A stretch of DNA of 64,000 bases from JBDHWG01 sp046328525 (lineage in GTDB: Bacteria; Chloroflexota; Anaerolineae; Epilineales; JAHCIE01): NCBI GenBank assembly GCA_046328525.1, contig JAXLWK010000008.1, positions 124,001-188,000 of the forward strand, in the 5' to 3' direction. This document shows positions 50,390 through 59,547 of the stretch, piece by piece. The translations under genes were made by a program, and so were the position numbers. The notes beneath the pieces are model-generated. The model was not told the DNA's origin. It saw only the letters and a program-made list of their open reading frames with translations, and made no database searches. Each line of letters starts with the position of its first letter. Position 1 is the first letter of the stretch.

Positions 50390-52117
50390 ATGCCTGAAAG
50401 AATCAATATCATTCCCCTTGGCGGCGTCGGCGAGATCGGCCGCAACATGACCGTCATTGAGTATGCGGGCAAGCTCATCGCCATTGACTGCGGCCTGATG
50501 TTCCCCGAGCGCGATATGCTCGGCATAGACCTCGTGATCCCGGACTTCACGTTCCTGCGCGAGCGCCGCGACGACTTTCTGGCCCTCTTCGTGACCCATG
50601 GCCACGAGGACCACATCGGCGCGATTGCCTACCTCCTGCGCGACCTCCAGGGCACGCCGCCCGCGCCCGGCGGGCCGGACGAGGCGGAGACGCCGGCGCC
50701 GACGCCCTACCGCGTGCCGGTGTACGCCACGCCCCTGACGCGCGGCCTCATCGAAGTCAAGCTCAAGGAGCACAAGCTCCTGCGCGACGCCGACCTGCAC
50801 ACCATCGCCCAGGACTCGCGGGTGACGCTGGGGCCGTTCGCCGTGGAGGCGTTCCCCGTCAGCCACTCGATTCCCGACGCCGTCGGCTATGCCATCACGA
50901 CGGCGGCGGGCCTCGTCGTTCACACGGGCGAGTACAAGTTCGACTACACGCCGCGCCACGGCCGGCCGACGGACGTGCAGAAGCTGGCGGAGTTCGGCGC
51001 GCGCGGTGTCCTGGCCCTGCTGTCCGACAGCACCAACGCCGACCGGCCCGGCCACACGCCGTCGGAGGAGGCCGTCAACGAGACGTTCGACCGGATCTTC
51101 GCCACGGCGGAGGGGCGCGTGATCGTGGCGACGTTCGCGTCCAACATCTCCCGCGTGCAGCAGGTCATAGACGCGGCCTACCGGCATGGGCGCGACGTCG
51201 GCGTCGTCGGGCGGAGCATGCAGGACAACACGGCGATGGCGCGCGAGCTGGGCTACCTGACCGTCCCGCAAGGGCGGCTGCTGCGCGTAGACGAGCTGGA
51301 CCGCCTGGCCGACGACCGCGTGGCGATTGTGTGCACCGGCTCCCAGGGCGAGCCGACCTCGGCCCTGACGCGCATCGCCAACGGCGAGCACCGCCAGATG
51401 CGGATCAAGCCCGGCGACACGGTCGTTCTGTCGGCGACGCCCATCCCCGGCAACGAGGAGATGGTCTACCGCACCATCAACAACTTGTTCCGCCTCGGCG
51501 CGCGCGTCTTCTACCAGTCGGCGCCCCTGCCCGGCGGCGCGGTCGGGCTGGTGCACGTCTCCGGCCACGCCGCCCGGGAGGAGCAGAAGCTCATGCTCAG
51601 CCTGACCCGGCCGATGTACTTCGTCCCCATCCAGGGCGAGTACCGCCACCTGGTGATGCACGCCGAGCTAGGCGAGGCGCTGGGTGTGCCCGCCGAGCGC
51701 ATCTTCATCCTGGAGAACGGCGAGGTGCTGGCGCTGGGCGAGGAGGGCGGCGAGATCATTGACGAGGTGCCGGCGGTGAACGTGTTTGTAGACGGCCTCG
51801 GCATCGGGGACATCGGCCAGGTTGTGCTACGCGACCGCCACCACCTGGCGAAGGACGGCTTCCTGGTGGCGATCGCGGTGCTGGATGAATCGGGGGAGCT
51901 GGTGGACACGGAGCTGGTGTCGCGGGGGTTCGTGTATCGGCCCGACGCGGAAGAGCTGCTCGACGAGGCGCGCCAGGTCGTCATCGAGGCGATAGGCGGC
52001 CAGTCGCACCGGATCCCGGAGGGCGTCGAGGAGATGATCAAGGCGACGCTGGGCGAGTTTGTCTATGGGCGCACCGGCCGCCGCCCGATGATCCTGCCCG
52101 TCGTCATGCGGGTGTAA
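50390..52117 (+). CDS. rnj: ribonuclease J
   Basis: 575 residues. The N-terminal RINIIPLGGVGEIGRNMTVIEY, metallo-beta-lactamase motif HGHEDHIGA (His70, His72, Asp74, His75), KFDYTPRHG and the beta-CASP region GRSMQDN, then TGSQGEPTSALTRIANGEHR and SGHAAREEQKLML, identify RNase J. The C-terminal domain (VEEMIKATLGEFVYGRTGRRPMILPVVMRV) is kept. It has 5'-exonuclease and endonuclease activity in mRNA decay and rRNA maturation, in bacteria without an RNase E-based degradosome. AGAGGTC precedes the ATG. Confidence 0.95.
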   Translation: MPERINIIPLGGVGEIGRNMTVIEYAGKLIAIDCGLMFPERDMLGIDLVIPDFTFLRERRDDFLALFVTHGHEDHIGAIAYLLRDLQGTPPAPGGPDEAETPAPTPYRVPVYATPLTRGLIEVKLKEHKLLRDADLHTIAQDSRVTLGPFAVEAFPVSHSIPDAVGYAITTAAGLVVHTGEYKFDYTPRHGRPTDVQKLAEFGARGVLALLSDSTNADRPGHTPSEEAVNETFDRIFATAEGRVIVATFASNISRVQQVIDAAYRHGRDVGVVGRSMQDNTAMARELGYLTVPQGRLLRVDELDRLADDRVAIVCTGSQGEPTSALTRIANGEHRQMRIKPGDTVVLSATPIPGNEEMVYRTINNLFRLGARVFYQSAPLPGGAVGLVHVSGHAAREEQKLMLSLTRPMYFVPIQGEYRHLVMHAELGEALGVPAERIFILENGEVLALGEEGGEIIDEVPAVNVFVDGLGIGDIGQVVLRDRHHLAKDGFLVAIAVLDESGELVDTELVSRGFVYRPDAEELLDEARQVVIEAIGGQSHRIPEGVEEMIKATLGEFVYGRTGRRPMILPVVMRV

Positions 52118-52136
52118 CATCAGCCGGAGTACAGGT

Positions 52137-52221
52137 AACGCAAGGGCGCAAGGGCGCAAGGGCGCAAAGAGAGATAAGTCTTCAGTCTGTTGGCGGCGTT
52201 GCGTCTTTGCGCCGTGGCGTT
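52137..52221. repeat. hairpin element, family D
   Basis: AACGCAAGGGCGCAAGGGCG and GCGTCTTTGCGCCGTGGCGTT are complementary; 85-bp single unit 20 bp after the RNase J stop, where it may also help end transcription. Confidence 0.78.
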
Positions 52222-52265
52222 CTCCTTCCGCTCTGGAACCTGCGTCGGGGTTACGGTCTATGCGC

Positions 52266-52345
52266 CGGGCTAAAGCCACGGCGCTAAGAGAACAAAGTCC
52301 TTCGGACTGCTTTAGCCCCGGCGGGGCTTCGCTCTCTCAGCGCCG
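52266..52345. repeat. GGGCTAAAGCC-type repeat
   Basis: GGGCTAAAGCCACGGCGCTA is followed by GTCCTTCGGAC and GCTTTAGCCCCGG, giving nested hairpins with a closing TCAGCGCCG. With the family D unit and the family F palindrome it fills 52118-52461. Confidence 0.65.
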
Positions 52346-52347
52346 TA

Positions 52348-52375
52348 GTAGAGACGCGCCATGGCGCGTCTCTAC
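52348..52375. repeat. perfect palindrome, family F
   Basis: A 28-bp perfect palindrome: 14-bp arm GTAGAGACGCGCCA and its complement. A diverged copy is at 25628-25655. Confidence 0.85.
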
Positions 52376-52461
52376 CGCCTGGCGTCCGATCAGGGTGACA
52401 GCGATTGTCATCTGCGGCCGCGAACCGGCGGTTCGTGCATGATTCTGTGGCGGTGTTCGTC

Positions 52462-52896
52462 TCAGGCGAAACGGAGATAGTTCGCCGTCGAGAGATACTG
52501 CTCTTCGTTTGCCTCGATATGCAGCTTGTGCATGAGCGTCACGTCCCCGCCCGGCAGCCATTGGGTCGGCTGGACACACAGACTCATGCTGAAGCGGTTG
52601 TTGTCATACACGGCGACGCGGCCCGGCCCGTAGGGGATGCGGTACACGCGGCCCGGCGTGCTTGGGCTGGGAACCTCCAGGTAGCCGCGCTCTTCCATGA
52701 GCTTAAACTCGTCGGGGCGCAGTGTCTGACGCAGCAGACGACGCGCCGTCTGCTCTGCCCGATACTGCGCCGCCACGTGGTCAACGAACTTGTCCCACAG
52801 ACGGACCAGGTGTTCTTGTGGAACACAGCACACCACCGCCAGGACGACGAGGGCGGCCAACGCGAGAACGACGACGGGAATCAGCACAGCCGGCAT
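52462..52896 (-). CDS. small membrane-anchored protein, unknown
   Basis: 144 residues. One N-terminal hydrophobic segment (LIPVVVLALAALVVLAVVCCV) is followed by a cytoplasmic or surface domain with RRLLRQTLRPDEFKLMEERGYLEV and GRVYRIPYGPGRVAVYDNNR. The C-terminal block LMHKLHIEANEEQYLSTANYL is striking. No family name known to me. It starts 17 bp after the stop of the 82-residue gene upstream, so the two form a unit. Confidence 0.75.
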   Translation of the reverse strand: MPAVLIPVVVLALAALVVLAVVCCVPQEHLVRLWDKFVDHVAAQYRAEQTARRLLRQTLRPDEFKLMEERGYLEVPSPSTPGRVYRIPYGPGRVAVYDNNRFSMSLCVQPTQWLPGGDVTLMHKLHIEANEEQYLSTANYLRFA

Positions 52897-52913
52897 AGGG
52901 AATTACCTCGACC

Positions 52914-53162
52914 TCATCCGCCCAGGATGCGGGGAACGACGACGACCTTCTGGTTCGCCTGCGGGTCGAACTCGTCCATGACCCGCGCCGGCTCGCCTTC
53001 CTTCACGATGAACGCGGTCGCGCCTGTCGCGCGCGCTTCGGCCAGGATGCGCTCCGCCTCGGCAATCGCCGCCAGCGCTTCGGGGTCGCCAATCTTGACC
53101 GCCTCCGGATCCCAGTCCACTCGCACGTCACCGACCTTGGACAACATGTGCAGGGAAGCCAT
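52914..53162 (-). CDS. small protein, unknown
   Basis: 82 residues, GGAAGGAG ahead of the ATG. The sequence has VDWDPEAVKIGDPEALAAIAEAERILAEARATGATAFIVKEGEPARVMDEFDPQANQKVVVVPRILGG: a helix of alternating Ala/Glu followed by beta strands. The later part resembles the small proteins that accompany membrane-anchored partners in Chloroflexota, but I cannot name a family. Operon partner of the 144-residue gene. Confidence 0.7.
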   Translation of the reverse strand: MASLHMLSKVGDVRVDWDPEAVKIGDPEALAAIAEAERILAEARATGATAFIVKEGEPARVMDEFDPQANQKVVVVPRILGG

Positions 53163-53351
53163 CTTTACTTACTCCTTCCAAACGATTCTCGGTTGTTCTT
53201 GCGGATCAGACGGACATCGAGAGGGCAGAAGCGAAGATCACAATGCGCCTGGGGCGGCGGCCCCGGCGGGGTAAGGAAGATGGCCTGGCTTAGCCCTCCG
53301 CTCGCAACACAAGCAAGTTTCGTTCCCCGATGGCGTGTCGTCCCCCCTCCA

Positions 53352-54890
53352 TCAGTGGGCGCGCCGCGACCGTAGCATGTGGCGCAGGCGTTCCCAGCTT
53401 CGCCGCGGCGTGCGCGTGTCCTGCGGCGTTACCAGACGGGCCGAGTAGCGCGCCGCCTCGAACGCCGTGGTCAGGGTCTCGACATCCGGCGCGCCGTCTG
53501 GCACAGTCGCCTCTAGCCGCTCGGCATACTCCCGCGCCGTCTGGCTCGGCGCGCGCCCCACGCCAAGCTGTGCCGCGCGCTGCGCCGTCGAAAGGTAGAA
53601 GTAGACAATCATCTCACGCGGCGACAGGCCGCCCAGCCGCAGCCAACGCGGCGGCGTTGGGAGAGACGTCGGCGCGGCGCGGGCCATGCGTTCGCGCACG
53701 GCGTTGGCAACACTCCGGCTTGTGCCCCGCAGCCATGCCCACCACGTCGCCAGCAGGCGCATCAGCCGCCCGACACCCGGCCGCCTGGCCGCACCCGCCA
53801 GCCACTCCCGCCGCGTCCGGGCGAATTGAACCAGCGCGTAGCCGACGACGAACAGCAGCACGGCCCAGAAGATGATGCCCCGCAGCATGGCGAACCAGTC
53901 GTTCTCGCCTGTCTGCACCATGGGCGGCGCGGCCGGCAGAGATGGCATGACCGGCGGCAGAGGCGGCGGCTGAGCCTGGCCGAACAGGAGCGTCAGCAGC
54001 CAGTTGATGAAGGCCCAGACAAGGTACGTGATGATCAGCCAGGCATAGAACAGGACGGATACGACGAAGCTGAGCAGCCAATTGAGTACCGTCAGCAGCC
54101 CGATGGTATAGCGCGTGGGTAGGAAGGAGACGGCGACGGCGACCAGAACCAGCGTCACCCCGGCCAGGAGCGCCCAGCGCGACGCGAGGTTCTGGGCGGT
54201 GGGGATGTCGTTGAAACGCCACCGCGTGCGCAGAAGCTCGAAGCGCGCCTGGCTCAGAAGCAATAGACCGGTCACAAAGTATAGCAGAACATTGAGAATC
54301 AGGCCACCCACCGGTGGGCGGTCCAATTGCAGGAGCGTCGCCACGCCCACGTGCGTCAGCCCGGTTGCGATGAGCAGGACGATGCCGCCGTTGAAGAAAA
54401 GCCCCTGTAGCTCGGTCAGGCTCAGGGATGGGTCGAAGAAGCCGCTCTCCGGCGCTTGCTCCAACTCCTCGAAGTTGCGCGACACGTCGCCGGCGCTGAG
54501 CCACGTGAAGTACGCCAGGACGACGACGATCATGAACTCGATTGTGACGATGTTGCGCGGGTCTTCCCGCCACAGGGCCAGGTCGGTGAGAAACGCCTGC
54601 GGGCCGCGCGCGATGTAGCTCACGAGCTTCAGCGTCACCAGGATGACGACCCACTCGGCGAAACGGAACGTCCACCACTCGCGGCCCCACATTCGCTCGC
54701 GCCGCACCTTCTGCCGCGCGTAGAACGCCTCGAGGCTGACCAGGAACACGCCGACCACCATGTAGACGGCGTTCCAGTCGGGCACGAAGGCGTTCACGAA
54801 CTGCGCGACGCTCACGGCGATACACGCGAACATGAGCGCGACGAGCAGCGGGCGCAGGACACGCAAAGCGCGGGGCGGAGCAAGCGACAT
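53352..54890 (-). CDS. DUF4129-like multi-pass membrane protein
   Basis: 512 residues. About nine hydrophobic helices occupy residues 15-300 and 330-360. Near residue 290-320 is a Pro-rich loop (FGQAQPPPLPPVMPSLPAAPP). The C-terminal 100 residues form the DUF4129 domain: SPREMIVYFYLSTAQRAAQLGVGRAPSQTAREYAERL, then TTAFEAARYSARLV. In related loci such proteins stand with DUF58 and MoxR/transglutaminase genes and are thought to work in envelope or secretion functions. The DUF58 gene is 3 bp upstream. MoxR and transglutaminase partners are not in the window. Confidence 0.85.
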   Translation of the reverse strand: MSLAPPRALRVLRPLLVALMFACIAVSVAQFVNAFVPDWNAVYMVVGVFLVSLEAFYARQKVRRERMWGREWWTFRFAEWVVILVTLKLVSYIARGPQAFLTDLALWREDPRNIVTIEFMIVVVLAYFTWLSAGDVSRNFEELEQAPESGFFDPSLSLTELQGLFFNGGIVLLIATGLTHVGVATLLQLDRPPVGGLILNVLLYFVTGLLLLSQARFELLRTRWRFNDIPTAQNLASRWALLAGVTLVLVAVAVSFLPTRYTIGLLTVLNWLLSFVVSVLFYAWLIITYLVWAFINWLLTLLFGQAQPPPLPPVMPSLPAAPPMVQTGENDWFAMLRGIIFWAVLLFVVGYALVQFARTRREWLAGAARRPGVGRLMRLLATWWAWLRGTSRSVANAVRERMARAAPTSLPTPPRWLRLGGLSPREMIVYFYLSTAQRAAQLGVGRAPSQTAREYAERLEATVPDGAPDVETLTTAFEAARYSARLVTPQDTRTPRRSWERLRHMLRSRRAH

Positions 54891-54893
54891 TGC

Positions 54894-56069
54894 TTATACC
54901 CTCAAGTTCGCAAGTTCAGAGACCTCGGTCTCCCACTGAATGCGCGTGACCGGGATGCCCAGGCGCTCGGCGGCGCCGCTCGGCGTCCCCTGCGTCAACA
55001 CCAGGACGACGCTGAAGCCGGCGCGCTGGAGGTGCAGGAGCAGGGGCGTCAGGTCGTCTGGCTCGGCCGGCAGGACGAGCACAACCGTGCTGCCCCACCC
55101 CAGCCCCGCCGTCACCCGCCGCGCCCACTCTACCACTGGCTCCGCTTTGCCCATCTCGACGCGCGCCAGGACATCCAGCGCTCCGATGAGGTGCGCCTGC
55201 CCCTTGCCGGGCGGCAGGGTCAGGGGCGCTGTGCCGCTCAACGGGTCGTGGCCGTTCGCCGCCAGACCGACCGCCTGCTGCATGCCGGCAAGATGGCTCA
55301 GGACTGAGGCCGCGACGGTCACGGCGACCTCCGAGGCATTGTAGCGGCGGTGAAGGGCGTAGTCATCCTCGGCCATGTCGAGCAGCACCATCGTCTCCAG
55401 GGCGATTGCCGGTTCGTACTGCTTGAGCAGCAGCTCTCCCGTTGCCGCTGAGGCCGTCCAATGGATGCGGCGCGGCGAGTCGCCGGCCTGGTAGGGGCGG
55501 ACGCCGCGCACCCGCGACGGGTCCTCGAACAGGCGCTGCCGGCTGGGCAGGCTCACCGAGGGCGACCGCGACGGCAGGCCGAGGCGCGTGAGCGGGACGA
55601 TCTTAGGGTAGACGGTCAGGTAGCTCTCGCGGTCCTCCCGCGCCTGGTCTTCGCCGAAGCCGAAGACGTCGCCCGCCGACAGGTTGGTCGGCCCCAGGCG
55701 GTAGTAGCCCCGCCGCCGGCAGTCGAGGGCGTAGGTCAGGGTCGCGCTCTCGCCCGGCCACAGGGAGACGACGCGCCGCACGAACGGCGGCGACGCCATC
55801 TCAATCGGCACGCCTTCCTGGATGCGCAGCCAGGGTACGGGCAGCCGCCCGGCGTTGCTGACCTTGAGCGTCACCTCGACCATCTCGCCCAGGAACGCCC
55901 GATCCTCATACGCCCGCCGCACCGTCACCCCGCGCAGCCCGCGCCGCGTCCACCAGTGGGTGACGACCGCCAGCACGGCGAACAGGTAGAAGACGTAGAA
56001 AAAGAGATCTACCCGCAGCAAGATGGCGATCAGGAAGACGAGCAGCAGGAACCCCCAGAAGTTCTTCAT
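54894..56069 (-). CDS. DUF58 domain protein
   Basis: 391 residues. Two N-terminal helices (LLLVFLIAILLRVDLFFYVFYLFAVLAVV) are followed by a beta domain (VTVRRAYEDRAFLGEMVEVTLKVSNAGRLPVPWLRIQE) and the vWA-like DUF58 part: RVRGVRPYQAGDSPRRIHWTASAATGELLLKQYEP, the family signature. Normal length. Its gene and the DUF4129 gene form an operon. In other bacteria DUF58 proteins act with MoxR AAA+ ATPases, none of which is seen here. The IS element begins 57 bp upstream of its start. Confidence 0.93.
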   Translation of the reverse strand: MKNFWGFLLLVFLIAILLRVDLFFYVFYLFAVLAVVTHWWTRRGLRGVTVRRAYEDRAFLGEMVEVTLKVSNAGRLPVPWLRIQEGVPIEMASPPFVRRVVSLWPGESATLTYALDCRRRGYYRLGPTNLSAGDVFGFGEDQAREDRESYLTVYPKIVPLTRLGLPSRSPSVSLPSRQRLFEDPSRVRGVRPYQAGDSPRRIHWTASAATGELLLKQYEPAIALETMVLLDMAEDDYALHRRYNASEVAVTVAASVLSHLAGMQQAVGLAANGHDPLSGTAPLTLPPGKGQAHLIGALDVLARVEMGKAEPVVEWARRVTAGLGWGSTVVLVLPAEPDDLTPLLLHLQRAGFSVVLVLTQGTPSGAAERLGIPVTRIQWETEVSELANLRV

Positions 56070-56125
56070 GCTTATAGTCTAGCAATTATCGGCTCACCTG
56101 GCGAACGACGCTCAACGATGACGTA

Positions 56126-57420
56126 TTGCCTCACATAAAAATCTAACCGGGGATGCTACGCTGCCTCACGAGAGAATCTAACCGTGGCGTGTTGCCAGAG
56201 GGTGTCCTGGAGGGCGTCAATCTGGCGCTTGAGGGCGGCCGGGTTCAGGCCGCGATAGGTTGCTTGGAGATCGGCGCGACGCTCGGTGTCCAGGATGCCA
56301 CTGTCGAGGACACGCTGGTAAGGCGTCTTGGCGGTATCATACTTCTTGTGCACCTTGCCGTCCACTCGGTGCTTACTGACGAGCTTGAGGTCGGGCAAGA
56401 AGAAGTTGAGGTACAACCGCAAGGGGGCATACAGCGTCAGTAACGCCCGATGCGCCGTGGCGCTCTCGAAGCGGTCATAGCCGACGTAATGACGGACGAC
56501 CGACCAGTTCTTCTGCTCGACGTACGCCTGGTCGTTCTTCTTGTAGGGCCGCGAGCGGGTGAAGGTGAGCTTGCGCTCTCGACAGTAGCGCAGCAAGAGG
56601 GCATTGATGAACTCACTCCCGTTGTCGGAGTCAATACCCAACAGCGGGAAGGGGAAACGCTGGCGCGCTTGCTCGATAGCCGCCACAACGGCCTTCTGGG
56701 AGCGATTGAGCAGGGGAACGCATTCCGTCCAGGCGGTGGCAATGTCGGTGAGCACCAGGGTGTAGAGGAACTCGCCCGCCGTGCTGTCATCACAATGCGC
56801 CACCAAGTCCACCTCGACGAAGCCAGGGCGAGCGTCATCCCAGTCGGCGAAGGTGCGCACCTTGATCTGCTGCTTGAGGAGGGTACCCGGTTTGGTGGTC
56901 GCCCGACCATGCCTCTTGAGCTGGCGTCGGTCGTCCTTCACCAGTCGATCGGCTGTGGCCGGGCTGATCGCCAGGAGCAAGGCTTTGGTCTCGGCATCCA
57001 AGCGGAGTTCATCGTGGCGCTCCAAGGCGTCAATGAGGCTGGGCAAGCCGGGCACCAGGCGCTTGCTACAGATGCCATCGGCGATGCGCCACACCTTCAG
57101 CAACGCCTCTTTGACCTGCGGCGTGTAGCGTCGCGCCTTGAGGCGTTTCTTGCGCGGTTTGGGGGTCGGTGGATGATTGAGAACTTGGATGGCATACTTG
57201 CGCTCGTAGCCCGTCGCCGCTACGAACTCGTCGAGAATGCGGCTCTTCTCGTTGCGGCGGGCGGCGCGATAGCGTGGCCCGACCACGGTGACCAACTCGC
57301 GTTTGCTCAATAAGCTCATCATGCCTCACATCTCCCCAGCCGCCCCATCGTCGTGAGCGACTGGGTTGGATTATTCTGTGAGGCAACGTTTCGGCCAAAG
57401 TTAGATTTTTAGTGAGGCAA
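56126..57420. mobile_element. insertion sequence with doubled terminal inverted repeats
   Basis: 1295 bp. Ends are TTGCCTCACATAAAAATCTA (left) and, inverted, TTGCCTCACTAAAAATCTAA (right). A second, diverged copy lies 34-35 bp further in on each side (56162-56183 TGCCTCACGAGAGAATCTA; 57365-57386 inverted). The paired copies probably bind transposase. No target duplication is obvious. The element sits between DUF58 (start at 56069) and NadE (start at 57487), which are divergent, so it has split their shared promoter region. The transposase frame is intact. Confidence 0.88.
56156..57322 (-). CDS. DDE transposase with integrase core
   Basis: 388 residues (a second Met follows the first). An N-terminal helix-turn-helix region (RILDEFVAATGYERKYAIQVL) precedes the rve-type catalytic core, in which the acidic triad appears as VEVDLVAHCDD, LGIDSDNGSEFIN and NDQAYVEQKNW. 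The C-terminal part is Arg/Lys-rich and ends SREAA at the TAG that lies 5 bp from the inner left repeat. The family is ISNCY/IS1202-like in look, but I cannot assign the ISfinder group. No frameshift or stop is seen, so it may be active. Confidence 0.9.
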   Translation of the reverse strand: MMSLLSKRELVTVVGPRYRAARRNEKSRILDEFVAATGYERKYAIQVLNHPPTPKPRKKRLKARRYTPQVKEALLKVWRIADGICSKRLVPGLPSLIDALERHDELRLDAETKALLLAISPATADRLVKDDRRQLKRHGRATTKPGTLLKQQIKVRTFADWDDARPGFVEVDLVAHCDDSTAGEFLYTLVLTDIATAWTECVPLLNRSQKAVVAAIEQARQRFPFPLLGIDSDNGSEFINALLLRYCRERKLTFTRSRPYKKNDQAYVEQKNWSVVRHYVGYDRFESATAHRALLTLYAPLRLYLNFFLPDLKLVSKHRVDGKVHKKYDTAKTPYQRVLDSGILDTERRADLQATYRGLNPAALKRQIDALQDTLWQHATVRFSREAA

Positions 57421-57486
57421 TTCGGATGATTGACTCGCGTTGGAGACTACGCCATAATTGGGCCTTGAATGTGAGAGGTGAGTCCT

Positions 57487-59322
57487 ATGCCGAACGGAGA
57501 CACAGAGCGTCTGGATATCGAGATCAATGCGCTGCGCCCGCGCCGCCTGCGTCTCGCGCTCGCTCAGCTCAACACCACGGTGGGCGACATTGACGGCAAC
57601 TGCGCCCTCATCCGCCAGGGCCTGGCCCGCGCGCGCGAGGCCCGCGCCCAGGTCGTCGTGTTCCCAGAGCTGACGATCCCCGGCTACCCGCCGGAAGACC
57701 TCCTGCTCAAGCCAGAGTTCATCCAGGCCAACCTGGCCGCCCTGGAGTCGCTACTGCCAGAGACCGTCGGCCTGACCGCCATCATCGGCTTCGTAGACGC
57801 CAATGTGGACATCTTCAACGCCGCCGCGATCTGCCACGATGGGCGGCTGGCCGGTATCTATCACAAAACGTACCTGCCCAACTACAGCGTGTTCGACGAG
57901 GACCGCTACTTCCAGGCGGGCAGCGCGGCCTCGGTGTTCGTCCTGGGCGGCGTGACGTTTGGCGTCACCGTCTGCGAGGACATCTGGTCGCCGACCAGCC
58001 CGGCCGAGACGCAGGCGCTGGCGGGTGGCGCCGAGCTGCTCATCAACATCTCTGCCTCCCCCTACTACGCCGGCAAGCGCGCCAACCGCGAGCGCATGAT
58101 CGCCACCCGCGCCGCCGACAACGTCGCCATCGTCGCCTACTGTAACCTTGTCGGCGGGCAGGATGAACTGCTCTTCGACGGGTCGAGCCTGGTATACTCG
58201 GCCGGCGGCGAGCTAATTGCCCGCGCCCCGGCCTTCGAGGACGACTTCATCGTCGCCGACCTGGACATTGACGACGTGTTCCGCCGCCGCCTGAAGGACC
58301 CGCGCCGCCGCAAGGACCGCCTCGTCTACGCGGGCGACGACGCGATCGAGGTTGTGCGCCTGCCGGACATCGCCAGCCGCGCCGATCCGGAAGCCCTCGT
58401 GCCCGTCTCCCGCGGCCCCATCGCGCCGGCCCTCTCCGACACCGCCGAGGTCTACCGCGCCCTCGTCCTGGGCGCCCGCGACTACGTTCAGAAGAACAGT
58501 TTCAAGAAGGTGGTCATCGGCCTGTCCGGCGGCATCGATTCTTCCCTGACGGCGGCTATCGCCGTGGACGCCCTCGGCGCGGCGAACGTCGCCGGCGTCG
58601 CCATGCCCTCGCGCTACTCCTCCACCCACAGCCTGGAGGATGCCGAGGCGCTGGCGCGCAACCTGGGCATCGAGTACCGGCTCGTCCCGATTGATGGGAC
58701 GTTCCAGGCGTACCTGGAAACGATGGCCCCCGCCTGGCCGGGGACGGAGCCGAACGTCGCCGAGGAGAACCTTCAGGCGCGCATCCGCGGCAACATCCTG
58801 ATGGCCCTGTCCAACAAGTACGGCTGGCTCGTCCTGACGACGGGCAACAAGAGCGAGGTCTCGGTCGGCTACAGCACGCTGTACGGCGACATGGCCGGCG
58901 GCTTCACGCCCATCAAGGACATCTACAAGACGGCGGTATACACCCTGTCGCGCTACCGCAACACCCTCGGCCCGGTCATTCCGGAGCGGTCGCTGACGAA
59001 AGCGCCGTCGGCGGAGCTGCGGCCGGACCAGACCGACCAGGACACGCTGCCGCCCTACGACGTGCTGGATGGGATTCTTGAAGCGTATGTCGAGGACGAC
59101 CGCTCCCTGGCCGAGATCGTCGCCCTGGGCTACGACGAGGCGGTGGTGCGGTGCGTGATCCGCATGGTCAACATCAACGAGTACAAGCGCCGCCAGGCCC
59201 CGCCGGGCATCAAGATTACCCAGCGCGCCTTTGGCAAGGACCGCCGCCTGCCCATCACGAACCATTTCCGCGGCTGGAACGGGGGCGGCCGGCCGGCGGG
59301 CGCGTCGGGCCGTGGCAGCTGA
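57487..59322 (+). CDS. nadE: glutamine-dependent NAD+ synthetase
   Basis: 611 residues from the ATG at 57487. The N-terminal nitrilase-like glutaminase has Glu61 (VVFPELTIPGYPPED), Lys127 (YHKTYLPNY) and Cys163 (GVTVCEDIWSP). The synthetase half has the PP-loop GLSGGIDSSLTAAIA (344-356) and TTGNKSEVSVGYSTLYGDMAGGFTPIKD. Both activities should be present: glutamine to ammonia, and NaAD + ATP to NAD+. The ends of the tail (RPAGASGRGS) are extra. The gene lies just downstream of the insertion sequence, whose right end is 66 bp away. Confidence 0.95.
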   Translation: MPNGDTERLDIEINALRPRRLRLALAQLNTTVGDIDGNCALIRQGLARAREARAQVVVFPELTIPGYPPEDLLLKPEFIQANLAALESLLPETVGLTAIIGFVDANVDIFNAAAICHDGRLAGIYHKTYLPNYSVFDEDRYFQAGSAASVFVLGGVTFGVTVCEDIWSPTSPAETQALAGGAELLINISASPYYAGKRANRERMIATRAADNVAIVAYCNLVGGQDELLFDGSSLVYSAGGELIARAPAFEDDFIVADLDIDDVFRRRLKDPRRRKDRLVYAGDDAIEVVRLPDIASRADPEALVPVSRGPIAPALSDTAEVYRALVLGARDYVQKNSFKKVVIGLSGGIDSSLTAAIAVDALGAANVAGVAMPSRYSSTHSLEDAEALARNLGIEYRLVPIDGTFQAYLETMAPAWPGTEPNVAEENLQARIRGNILMALSNKYGWLVLTTGNKSEVSVGYSTLYGDMAGGFTPIKDIYKTAVYTLSRYRNTLGPVIPERSLTKAPSAELRPDQTDQDTLPPYDVLDGILEAYVEDDRSLAEIVALGYDEAVVRCVIRMVNINEYKRRQAPPGIKITQRAFGKDRRLPITNHFRGWNGGGRPAGASGRGS

Positions 59323-59418
59323 CAGAAAAAACCGCCACAGAGGGCATAGAGGGAAAGAAAATAATTAGTCATGTCTCTGTGCGCCGGCCGCCCGGGATTA
59401 TGCGGCGGATGGCGACTC

Positions 59419-59519
59419 GGACCACGAAGGACACGAAATCGGACGAAAAACGCGAAAGGGGACGCGCCTCCGGGCTGTTTTTCGTGCCTTTCGCGCCCGT
59501 TTCGTGGCGTTCGTGGTCC
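59419..59519. repeat. inverted-repeat element, family E, third copy
   Basis: GGACCACGAAGGACACGAAA and the complementary TTCGTGGTCC at the other end, 101 bp, between NadE and the sensor kinase. Confidence 0.83.
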
Positions 59520-59547
59520 TAAGATTCGGAGGATAGAGGCCAGTGTG

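Noticed and set aside
56070..56125. Target-site duplication of the insertion sequence
   Set aside because: The flanks ending in GACGTA on the left and starting TTCGGA on the right show no matching direct repeat of useful length.
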